Source of the DNA: Govanella sp037189785
Lineage (GTDB): Bacteria; Pseudomonadota; Alphaproteobacteria; Sphingomonadales; Govanellaceae
Reading direction: 5' to 3'
DNA length: 5,151 bases
NCBI GenBank assembly: GCA_037189785.1
Contig: JBBCIP010000039.1
Coordinates: 1 to 5,151, forward strand
The notes under the pieces are model-generated. The model searched no databases, was not told the DNA's origin, and saw only the letters and a program-made list of their open reading frames with translations. How positions within the stretch are numbered: position 1 is the stretch's first letter; every line of letters begins with the position of its first letter. Position numbers and translations under genes: made by a program. Positions 1-5,151 of the stretch are shown one piece after another.

Positions 1-1404
1 TTCCAAAACACCATGATTTTTATAGCCGAGTGGCGCCTGTACCGCCGCACGGACAGTGGCGAAATCAAAGAACGGCGTCAACGCCGGACCAAACACGTTG
101 TTCATGGCGGTGTTGGTGCCGGTCCAGAAACGCCCGCGAAATCCGGGATAAATAAATTCCACTTCGGTGCGAGTTAACTGATGATGCGGGGCCGCGAAAG
201 TAGCCGCGATTTTGGCAGCCATGGCGTCATGAAACGCTGTTTCCCGGAACCGGTCCGTCGCCGTTTCAGGATCGAATTGGCTGTAGAATGTCCATAACAC
301 ATCGCGTGTACTGAATTTATGGTTCGGCAGATAAAAGAAGTTCCGAAATACTTCGCCGCCGCCGCCGTTCAACGCAAGAATGCCATTGGCGGTGCGCGAT
401 TTGCGGGTGGCGATGTCGCTGCCATGGCCGATCACACCATCGGGTGGTACACCGTCAAAAGCCCAAAATTGGTCTACGGTCGCTGCCGCCACGCTATCGG
501 GTGTTATGGCGCCGATGCGGGCTTTATTGTCGTGGGTTAAGGCAAAACCTTCGCTTTTAGCAATGGTTTTGGCCACGACAACATCGGGATCCGTATCCGA
601 TCCATAAACATGCACATGCGGCACCACCCCTTGTTCCCGCAACAACGCCAAGGTCAGGCGCGAGTCATATCCGCCCGACAATGCGGTGTCGATGGTATTG
701 CCGAACCCTTTCGCGATGGCCGCATATTGCTGCCGTAACGGGGCCAACACAGCGGCGACATGATCAGCGAGAGGCGCGTCTTTGACAGTCAAAGATAACG
801 CTAAGGATCGCGGCTGTCGTTGAACGGCAGATTGGTCCTCAGACCGATATTGGTGAATGAAACGGGGATCCGGTTGGCTGATGCCTTTGACCAAGCTTGC
901 CCCGCCATAAGCCGCACCCTGGAACACATATTCATAGACACTTTGCGGATCCAACGTCGGCGCGGGCGTTGCCACCACACAGGCCAAAAACGAGCTCGAT
1001 ATGACCGTTTGATCGGCCGTTTCATAGATTTTATAGGTGCCCAAGGCATCGCTGAACACCGCGACCACGCCACGGCTAAACACAATGGCCGCGAAGCATC
1101 CGATGCACGCGTCTTCATCAAAAGTTCCGGCCTGCCAATCTTGCAGGAGCCGCGCCAAGGCCTCATGGCCATAAAGCCCGGCATAGAAAAACGTACCGGT
1201 TGATGCCGCAAAATCACCATCGATTGTTTGATAAAGATAGGCGGTCGGCGACACCGTTTTTGGAGCGATCAGCAGCTGGTAAGGCCCGGCCGCGATGTCA
1301 TCGAGTTTGGAAAAGCCGCGCTTTTTGAACACATCTTTGATGTCCGCCAGCGTTGTGCCGCTATCCTCGGACTTAGTACGATGGACAAGGGCGAACATCC
1401 CCAT
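1..1404 (-). CDS. Asparagine-synthase-like ATP-dependent amide ligase with no glutaminase cysteine (3' end outside the window)
   Basis: The reading frame is open from the ATG at 1404 to the window edge, giving 468 residues with the C-terminus missing. Two domains are visible. Residues 1 to about 200 look like the class II glutamine amidotransferase fold: DGDFAA at 62-67, GCFAAIVF at 102-109 and FSDALGTYKIYE at 117-128, which matches the RDxxGxxPLYY region. Residues from about 210 form the asparagine synthetase domain, with an intact ATP-pyrophosphatase loop SGGYDS at 243-248 and a GGGGEVFRN segment at 347-355 corresponding to the family's GxGGDE region. The N-terminus reads MGMFALVH, so the Cys that normally follows the initiator Met is absent. 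Glutamine hydrolysis is therefore unlikely; ammonia or an amine substrate is inferred. In known families, beta-lactam and carbapenam synthetases also lack this Cys. Exosortase A loci often carry an asparagine-synthase-type amidotransferase, but the usual one has the Cys. An AAAGGG stretch inside the end of the upstream gene serves as ribosome binding site. Met at 1398 is an alternative start. Confidence 0.85.
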   Translation of the reverse strand, partial: MGMFALVHRTKSEDSGTTLADIKDVFKKRGFSKLDDIAAGPYQLLIAPKTVSPTAYLYQTIDGDFAASTGTFFYAGLYGHEALARLLQDWQAGTFDEDACIGCFAAIVFSRGVVAVFSDALGTYKIYETADQTVISSSFLACVVATPAPTLDPQSVYEYVFQGAAYGGASLVKGISQPDPRFIHQYRSEDQSAVQRQPRSLALSLTVKDAPLADHVAAVLAPLRQQYAAIAKGFGNTIDTALSGGYDSRLTLALLREQGVVPHVHVYGSDTDPDVVVAKTIAKSEGFALTHDNKARIGAITPDSVAAATVDQFWAFDGVPPDGVIGHGSDIATRKSRTANGILALNGGGGEVFRNFFYLPNHKFSTRDVLWTFYSQFDPETATDRFRETAFHDAMAAKIAATFAAPHHQLTRTEVEFIYPGFRGRFWTGTNTAMNNVFGPALTPFFDFATVRAAVQAPLGYKNHGVLE

Positions 1405-1407
1405 GGC

Positions 1408-2250
1408 TCAGCCCTTTGCCGCCAGTTTTTTGACAAAAGCAATGGTTGCCGCGGCTGCCGCAAGCCGCCACGGCTCGCTCGAAAAGGTGTGATCGGTATC
1501 GGGAATATCGACGCGTTCGGACTTATTCTGAAGCCCGCGCCAATCGTCACCGGTTTTCAGCGCTTGATCAAATTCCCGGGCCACCAAATCATGCTCGCTC
1601 ATGAGCAACAGACTTGATCCCTGAAACGTTCGTAACCCTTCGGCCATGCGGGCCGGGAAGGGCGCCGTGGCCTCTGTGTCTGGAGCGGTTGACGACGCGC
1701 GTGCTTGTTTCGCCAAACCGAGCACCGACGCCGCCGATTTGAACAGATTAATCTCGCCGGTCAAAAGCCGCTTCCACGTCTCTAAACTGAACAGCCGTTT
1801 GCCGTAATAATGCTTGAGATAAGCTTGCGCTTCACCGCTTGTGCTGCGAACCCATGGATTGACCAGCGCCGCGCCACAGACACGCGCATTCTGCACACCG
1901 CCCAGCAAAATAGCCGAAGCGCCTTCACACATGCCCCACAGCACGACACTTCTGATCTGTGGTTGCTTGATCTGAAAGGCGTCGATGGCCGCCGCGATAT
2001 CATCTTCCAGATGCTCAAATCCGGGATACGTGCCGCTGCTGTCGCCGACCCCACGATAATCGAACCGCATGGCCGGAATCCCGGCGGCAGCGGCTTGACG
2101 CGCCAAATGCAGGTACTGGCGATGGGCACCGATCCGGTATTGCGGCCCACCGACCAAAACCAACAACCCGACCTCGCCAGGTGCTGGATGGACGATCCCG
2201 AGCAATGTTTCGCCCTGACAGGGGAAGGTGAAGGCTTGTTCCAGCGCCAT
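1408..2250 (-). CDS. Alpha/beta hydrolase, 'hydrolase 1, exosortase A system-associated' type
   Basis: A 280-residue cytoplasmic alpha/beta-hydrolase-fold protein with no signal peptide. Visible landmarks are the oxyanion-side segment VGGPQYRIGAHRQY (33-46), the RFDYRGVGDSSG strand-turn (62-73), the nucleophile elbow GMCEG (106-110) followed by ASAILL, a candidate acid in SEHD (Asp221), and the catalytic-His candidate His254 in DTDHTF. The nucleophile position is Cys108 rather than Ser. From memory, GxCxG also occurs in other members of this exosortase-linked family, so it is probably functional rather than decayed. Likely substrates are thioesters or esters, for example an acyl group on the neighbouring ACP; this is inference. 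The frame is open further upstream to 2382, but the ATG at 2250 is chosen. It overlaps the stop of hydrolase 2 (TGATG), has a G-run ribosome binding site 5 nt upstream, and begins MALEQAFTF, giving a normal N-terminus. The longer version would overlap the neighbour by 130 bases with low-complexity residues. Confidence 0.88.
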   Translation of the reverse strand: MALEQAFTFPCQGETLLGIVHPAPGEVGLLVLVGGPQYRIGAHRQYLHLARQAAAAGIPAMRFDYRGVGDSSGTYPGFEHLEDDIAAAIDAFQIKQPQIRSVVLWGMCEGASAILLGGVQNARVCGAALVNPWVRSTSGEAQAYLKHYYGKRLFSLETWKRLLTGEINLFKSAASVLGLAKQARASSTAPDTEATAPFPARMAEGLRTFQGSSLLLMSEHDLVAREFDQALKTGDDWRGLQNKSERVDIPDTDHTFSSEPWRLAAAAATIAFVKKLAAKG

Positions 2251-2261
2251 CAACGCCCCCC
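2248..2261 (-). promoter_or_regulatory. Translational coupling junction between hydrolase 2 and hydrolase 1
   Basis: The minus strand reads six G, then CGTTGATG. TGA (2252-2250) ends hydrolase 2, and the ATG that shares its A (2250-2248) begins hydrolase 1. The G-run, 5 nt before the ATG, is the only Shine-Dalgarno-like element. Reinitiation by the same ribosome is the simplest reading, which implies coupled expression of the two hydrolases. Confidence 0.65.
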
Positions 2262-3050
2262 GACACTGACCACGGCATCCACCGTGGTGGTCAATAGATC
2301 CGGGGCGAATTCCGGTTCCAGGAGCGACCAAAAACTGGGGCCCGGCACCGCTTCCCCCTCGATCGCGACACCCGCACGCCACCAGCCGACCAGAAGCTGC
2401 TCGTGGGCCGGGGTCAGCTGATCGGCAAACAAATAGGCTTCCGTACCTCGTGCCGGTGCCACCGCCGCAAGCTTGAGCGCGCTCAATTCGGCGGCCATGG
2501 TCGGGGTGATATCATAGCCGCCGATTTCAAGCGTTTCGCCGCTTAGTAGGCGGGCTTTTAAGTCTTTGGTCGTTTCCGTGGTGGTTTCACCGCGACCAAG
2601 TCCCTCGGCTAGTTTAAGGCGCAGGAATTGGGTCAGGAACTGGTCGCCATTCGTGACCGGCGACCACAGAATAAGCAACCGTGCCGGATCGGCCCGCATG
2701 GCTTCCGCCGCAAGCAACGCGCCGGTGCGCAGCCCGATATAGCCCAAGAACGGCGCTGATTGCTGTTCAAGCAAAGCGCGCCCGCGGGCCAAATCATCCT
2801 GCCATAGGGCAAAGCTGCCATCGGCAAAAACACCGCCGCTGTCTCCAGTGCCGGTCACATCCAGGAGCAACAACCCGTAGCCCACCGCCGCAAGCTTACG
2901 CCCCAGCGCCGCCATCATATGGCGCGACCGGTTCAATTCTTCGGCAAAGGGTGGAGCAAAAAGAAAGGTGCCGCGGCAGGGCATTGCACGCGGCGCAAAA
3001 AAATTCCCGAACAACGGCCCAGATTGGCCTTCAAGATAAAAAGGCTGCAA
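2250..3050 (-). CDS. Alpha/beta-hydrolase-fold protein, 'hydrolase 2, exosortase A system-associated' type, TTG start
   Basis: A 266-residue alpha/beta-hydrolase-fold protein, distantly related to the next gene downstream. Recognisable segments are FAPPFAEELNRSRHMM (31-46), LLDVTGTGDSGG (62-73), GYIGLRTGALLAAEA (103-117), LILWSPVTNGDQFLTQFLRL (126-145) and the C-terminal GPSFW (237-241). These fit what I recall of the second exosortase-A-associated hydrolase. The nucleophile elbow reads G-L-R-T-G, so Arg108 occupies the place of the usual Ser, and no other good GxSxG is visible. I recall similar GLRxG elbows in relatives. It may be a non-hydrolytic binding partner or use unusual chemistry. 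The start is TTG at 3050. An in-frame TAA sits at 3059-3057, and TTG is the first usable start after it, with AGGA 9 nt upstream. The stop overlaps the start of hydrolase 1 by one base, so the two proteins are probably made in similar amounts and may interact. Confidence 0.87.
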   Translation of the reverse strand: MQPFYLEGQSGPLFGNFFAPRAMPCRGTFLFAPPFAEELNRSRHMMAALGRKLAAVGYGLLLLDVTGTGDSGGVFADGSFALWQDDLARGRALLEQQSAPFLGYIGLRTGALLAAEAMRADPARLLILWSPVTNGDQFLTQFLRLKLAEGLGRGETTTETTKDLKARLLSGETLEIGGYDITPTMAAELSALKLAAVAPARGTEAYLFADQLTPAHEQLLVGWWRAGVAIEGEAVPGPSFWSLLEPEFAPDLLTTTVDAVVSVGGR

Positions 3051-3114
3051 GGACTCTTATCCTAATGAAGCATGGGCTAACGAAGGAGGGCCAACAGTCA
3101 CGCTGAAAGCCGAC
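3051..3114. other. Short gap between ACP and hydrolase 2
   Basis: This 64-nt non-coding stretch holds the ribosome binding site of hydrolase 2. I see no stem followed by a T-run, so a terminator here is not supported and read-through from the ACP gene into the hydrolase genes is likely. Confidence 0.5.
3060..3063 (-). promoter_or_regulatory. Ribosome binding site deciding the TTG start of hydrolase 2
   Basis: On the minus strand AGGA is followed by 9 nt and then TTG at 3050. An in-frame TAA lies between them, so no longer reading frame is possible and the TTG call is forced. The TCC before the start plus the T of TTG gives TCCT, which could pair with the AGGA in a 4-bp stem. Such a stem is too short to claim as a regulatory hairpin. 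Confidence 0.5.
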
Positions 3115-3366
3115 TTAAGCTGCCAGCTTTTCTTCCACGAAACTGCACAGGCTACCGAAGGTTTCAAAGGTCTCGGCGCTGATTTCATCATCCTCGACCA
3201 CGATATCGAACTGGTCTTCGATCGCCGTCACAAGGTTGACAACCGCCATGGAGTCGAGTTCCGGCAGGTTTCCCAACAGCGGTGTATCCGCATCTAAAGC
3301 CGTGGCTTTATTTCCGAGTTGCAATACATCTGCCAATATGCGTCTTACTTGTTCAGTTGCCGACAT
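3115..3366 (-). CDS. Acyl carrier protein (exosortase-locus type)
   Basis: An 83-residue acidic protein of normal ACP length. The phosphopantetheine attachment site is ELDSMAVVNL, with Ser39 following Asp38 and leading into helix II (about 39-53). Loop segments DADTPLLG (25-32) and the late acidic helix ending FVEEKLAA fit the four-helix ACP fold. Once charged by a phosphopantetheinyl transferase (not in the window) it would carry an acyl group as a thioester in the cytoplasm. It is the first gene of the leftward unit, 64 nt before hydrolase 2, and lies across the control region from a GNAT-like protein and near an AMP-forming acyl ligase. This makes it the probable carrier shared by all of them. 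It is not the housekeeping fatty-acid ACP: DSM replaces the classic DSL and no fatty-acid synthesis genes are adjacent. The ATG at 3366 has a weak GGGA ribosome binding site about 8 nt upstream. Confidence 0.92.
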   Translation of the reverse strand: MSATEQVRRILADVLQLGNKATALDADTPLLGNLPELDSMAVVNLVTAIEDQFDIVVEDDEISAETFETFGSLCSFVEEKLAA

Positions 3367-3415
3367 CCGGTGTATCCCGTTTCTCTGCTTGTCTTGGTCG
3401 CCCGACTTATACTAG

Positions 3416-3452
3416 AGACCTTCTCATGAAGAAAGTCTGAACAGTAAGGTCT
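3416..3452. repeat. Inverted repeat, possible operator
   Basis: AGACCTT at 3416-3422 is matched by its exact reverse complement AAGGTCT at 3446-3452, with centres 30 bp (about three helical turns) apart. It lies just downstream of the predicted plus-strand -10 box and upstream of the minus-strand one, where a regulator could affect both units. A nested short stem, TTCT (3421-3424) with AGAA (3430-3433), sits inside. Seven-base arms at this spacing can occur by chance. Confidence 0.3.
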
Positions 3453-3462
3453 GGTAACAAAA

Positions 3463-3466
3463 GAAG
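3463..3466 (+). promoter_or_regulatory. Ribosome binding site deciding the start of the GNAT-like gene
   Basis: GAAG lies 9 nt before the ATG at 3476 but only 3 nt before an in-frame TTG at 3470. The spacing favours the ATG, so the protein is taken to begin MFDKIT rather than MSMFDKIT. Confidence 0.45.
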
Positions 3467-3475
3467 ATTTTGAGC

Positions 3476-4168
3476 ATGTTCGACAAAATTACCTCGGCTA
3501 CCAAGGAATTCGGCCTGTCCGACGGTCTTGGCTATGTTGTGGACCGCGTTCTTTATGATCGCCTGAAAATCGGTGGTTTTGCGCGTTACCTGCTGACGGC
3601 GCAACCGATCCATGACCCGGCCGCCCTCCGCCCCGGGAAGTTGGAGATCCGGGAGCTGCTCGCCGGTGATCCGCTTCTGAAAACGCTGCCGCTCGATGAC
3701 AAGGTGCTGGCATTCCGGTTCGCCCAAGGCGCGGTTTGCCTGGCCGCGATCGAGAGCAAGGATGATCAGGCAAGCGCCGTCGCCTGTATCTGGTTTACCT
3801 TCGGCACGTATCTCGAAGATATGGTCCGCTGCCGCTATGTGATGTATCCGCCCGAGCAAACGGCCTGGGATTTTGATGTCTATGTCGCCCCCGACCATCG
3901 CATGGGCCGGACCTTCGCCCGGTTATGGGACGCCGCCAACGCCTATTTGCGGGGTCGGGGCGTGGCTTGGTCGCTCAGTCGGATTTCGGCCTATAATCCG
4001 GCGTCGTTAAAGTCACATGCTCGCTTAGGTGCCCAAGTGGTTGGCAGGGCCACATTCTTGGTCATTGGACCATTTCAACTGATGTGGTCGTCGGTCGCGC
4101 CCTATGTTCATATTTCTTTTGGGGCCGGCCGCCCGGATATTAAAGTCAGCGCCCCAAAGAAGCCGTAA
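3476..4168 (+). CDS. GNAT-like acyltransferase
   Basis: A 230-residue soluble protein. The C-terminal half resembles the GNAT acyl-CoA-dependent acyltransferase fold. The strand WDFDVYVAPDHR (131-142) leads into the likely cofactor loop HRMGR and helix TFARLWDAANAYLRGRG (146-162), corresponding to GNAT motif A (R/Q-x-x-G-x-G/A), here imperfect. This is followed by SRISAYNPASLKSHARLGAQVVG (168-190), the typical motif B 'N-x-x-S-x-x-x-h-x-r-x-G-F' pattern. The N-terminal 70 residues (with FARYLLTAQPI at 36-46) are not a standard GNAT part and may set acceptor specificity. Reaction and acceptor are unknown. The gene is transcribed away from the ACP gene and toward the acyl ligase, so an acyl-ACP or acyl-CoA donor made by those proteins is a reasonable inference. 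No signal peptide or clear transmembrane segment is visible. Confidence 0.75.
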   Translation: MFDKITSATKEFGLSDGLGYVVDRVLYDRLKIGGFARYLLTAQPIHDPAALRPGKLEIRELLAGDPLLKTLPLDDKVLAFRFAQGAVCLAAIESKDDQASAVACIWFTFGTYLEDMVRCRYVMYPPEQTAWDFDVYVAPDHRMGRTFARLWDAANAYLRGRGVAWSLSRISAYNPASLKSHARLGAQVVGRATFLVIGPFQLMWSSVAPYVHISFGAGRPDIKVSAPKKP

Positions 4169-4266
4169 TTTTCATATTTTTCTAATGTTTACCGGAGTAT
4201 GGTCTGGTCTGACACCTTACGTCTGTAACACCATTGTCCCAAAAATAGCAGTCAATGAACTAAGCC
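4169..4266. other. Gap between the GNAT-like gene and the acyl ligase
   Basis: This 98-nt AT-richer stretch contains T-runs near 4170-4180 but no stem before them, so it is not a convincing terminator. It contains a tandem GGTCTGGTCTG at 4201-4211. TTGTCC at 4234-4239 resembles a -35 element but has no matching -10. The two plus-strand genes may be co-transcribed; a separate promoter cannot be excluded. Confidence 0.4.
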
Positions 4267-5151
4267 ATGGCCACATTAATCCCCCACCTGATCCGCGATA
4301 CTGCAGAGCGTCAACCGGAAGCCACCGCGCTTGAATTCCGCAAGACCCAACTAAGCTACGGCGCGTTATGGGCCATGGTCCAGACTGTAGCCCAGTCGTT
4401 ATTGACGGGCGGAATCGGGCGCGGCGAACGGGTCGCCATTTATTTGCCCAAGCAAATTGAAACCGTTGTCGGTATTTTTGGAGCCAGTGCCGCAGGCGCG
4501 GTTTATGTACCGGTCAATCCGGCGCTCAAAGGCCGTCAAGTCGCCTATATCCTGGCCGATTGTAATGTTCAGGTCTTGATTACCAGCAATGACCGCCTGA
4601 TCGGTCTGGCCGAGGAGCTGAAATCCTGCCCGGACCTGAAGCGGATCATTGTCACCAACGAAACGGTGGCCGAGGTTGATCTGCCCGGGGTTGAATTTTC
4701 GACTTGGTCAGAGTTTATCGAGGCGGGCGAGGGCGGGACGATTGAACCGCACCGGGTTATCGACGCCGATATGACCGCCATCCTTTATACATCGGGTTCG
4801 ACCGGTATGCCGAAGGGCGTGGTGCTATCCCACCGCAATATGGTGGCCGGGGCCAAAAGTGTCGCCGAATACCTGGAAAACGGTCCCCATGACACGATTT
4901 TGAGCGTTCTGCCGCTCAGCTTTGATGCCGGTCTGAGCCAATTGACGACAGGGTTCTGGTCCGGCGCCCGGGTCGTGCTGATGAACTACCTGTTGCCGCG
5001 CGATGTGATCAAGGCTGTTGTCCAATATCAAGTAACGGCCATGACCTGCGTGCCGCCGCTGTGGATCCAATTGGCCGATCTCGAGTGGCCGGAACAAGCG
5101 GTCAGCACGATGCGGATCATTTCCTCGACCGGCGGGCGGATGCCGCGGCCG
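4267..5151 (+). CDS. AMP-forming acyl ligase, exosortase A-associated type (3' end outside the window)
   Basis: The first 295 residues of an adenylate-forming enzyme of the acyl-CoA synthetase/NRPS adenylation superfamily, usually about 500-550 residues long. It would activate a carboxylic acid with ATP to an acyl-adenylate, then transfer it to CoA or a carrier-protein thiol. Visible are the N-terminal LIPHLIRDTAERQPEATAL (4-22), the A2-like region AAGAVYVPVNPALKGRQVAYIL (75-96), and the complete phosphate-binding A3 loop YTSGSTGMPKG (174-184) with SHRNM following. Next come LPLSFDAGLSQL and the start of the acyl pocket (VTAMTCVPPLW, then ISSTGGRMP). The catalytic YGxTE and the A8/A10 C-terminal domain lie outside. 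The ATG at 4267 is preceded by in-frame TAA GCC, so no earlier start exists; the ribosome binding site is weak. The companion ACP suggests it may charge the carrier directly. A PLP-dependent decarboxylase often follows this ligase in such loci, but that lies outside the window. Confidence 0.93.
   Translation, partial: MATLIPHLIRDTAERQPEATALEFRKTQLSYGALWAMVQTVAQSLLTGGIGRGERVAIYLPKQIETVVGIFGASAAGAVYVPVNPALKGRQVAYILADCNVQVLITSNDRLIGLAEELKSCPDLKRIIVTNETVAEVDLPGVEFSTWSEFIEAGEGGTIEPHRVIDADMTAILYTSGSTGMPKGVVLSHRNMVAGAKSVAEYLENGPHDTILSVLPLSFDAGLSQLTTGFWSGARVVLMNYLLPRDVIKAVVQYQVTAMTCVPPLWIQLADLEWPEQAVSTMRIISSTGGRMPRP

Larger units (their letters stand above)
3367..3475. promoter_or_regulatory. Divergent promoter region between the ACP unit and the GNAT/ligase unit
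   Basis: This is the only gap between divergently oriented genes in the window, so promoters for both directions should lie here. For the plus strand, TATACT at 3408-3413 matches five of six bases of a sigma-70 -10 box; the region 16-18 bp upstream has no good -35. The same bases read TAGTAT on the minus strand (3414-3409), a possible back-to-back -10, again without a good -35. Poor -35 boxes suggest an activator or another sigma factor. I looked for a sigma-54 TGGCAC-N5-TTGC pattern because exosortase loci often carry a sigma-54 regulator, and found none. Confidence 0.4.

Noticed and set aside
2248..2261. A run of six G at the end of hydrolase 2, in a region where the hydrolase 1 frame is also open; a -1 slip could fuse the two proteins.
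   Set aside because: The run is not a proper X XXY YYZ slippery heptamer in the hydrolase 2 frame, no stimulatory hairpin is evident, and a TGATG coupled start explains the junction more simply.
1810..2421. A 203-codon plus-strand open frame opposite the hydrolase genes.
   Set aside because: It lies antisense to two recognisable hydrolase genes and its translation has no fold-like pattern. It is a shadow of GC-rich codon use, as are the other long antisense frames at 820-1617 and 2681-3106.
3426..3440. A tiny leader frame (ATG AAG AAA GTC TGA) before the GNAT-like gene, possibly an attenuating leader peptide.
   Set aside because: It is only four codons long with no good ribosome binding site and no terminator/antiterminator structure nearby. 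It could easily be chance.
3407..3898. A 163-codon minus-strand open frame opposite the GNAT-like gene.
   Set aside because: The plus-strand frame has GNAT motifs; this one has no recognisable motif, runs into the divergent promoter region and has no supporting ribosome binding site.
4104..4334. A 76-codon plus-strand frame spanning the end of the GNAT-like gene and the start of the ligase.
   Set aside because: It overlaps two well-supported genes in another frame and its translation shows no domain or signal.

Overview
The window looks like part of a proteobacterial polysaccharide/exosortase locus, specifically the accessory block that usually travels with exosortase A (XrtA/EpsH, the PEP-CTERM sorting system). 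The indicator is the combination of genes. Two different alpha/beta-hydrolase-fold proteins lie back to back and match the 'hydrolase 1' and 'hydrolase 2, exosortase A system-associated' pattern. Next to them are a stand-alone acyl carrier protein (ACP), an AMP-forming acyl ligase and an asparagine-synthase-like protein. Neither the exosortase nor any PEP-CTERM substrate lies inside the window, so this assignment rests on recalled family patterns and gene content. The base composition is moderately GC-rich with AT-richer intergenic gaps. An alphaproteobacterium is possible, but the sequence does not prove it.

Layout: two transcription units diverge from a roughly 109-bp control region (3367-3475). 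Leftward, on the minus strand, the order is ACP (3366-3115), hydrolase 2 (3050-2250), hydrolase 1 (2250-1408) and an asparagine-synthase-like ATP-dependent ligase (1404 to beyond position 1). The last three are tightly packed: hydrolases 2 and 1 share a TGATG stop/start overlap, and the ligase begins 3 nt after the hydrolase 1 stop. Rightward, on the plus strand, are a GNAT-like acyltransferase (3476-4168) and, after a 98-bp gap, the first 295 codons of an AMP-forming acyl ligase (4267 to beyond 5151).

Taken together, the genes read like a small acyl-transfer pathway. An acid would be adenylated and loaded on the ACP or CoA, handed to an acceptor by the GNAT protein or the asparagine-synthase-like enzyme, and trimmed or proofread by the hydrolases. 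The substrate and product cannot be read from the sequence. The most striking details are in the active sites: the asparagine-synthase-like protein lacks the N-terminal glutaminase cysteine, hydrolase 1 has Cys in the nucleophile elbow, and hydrolase 2 has Arg there. No RNA genes, insertion sequences, CRISPR arrays or convincing terminators were seen.
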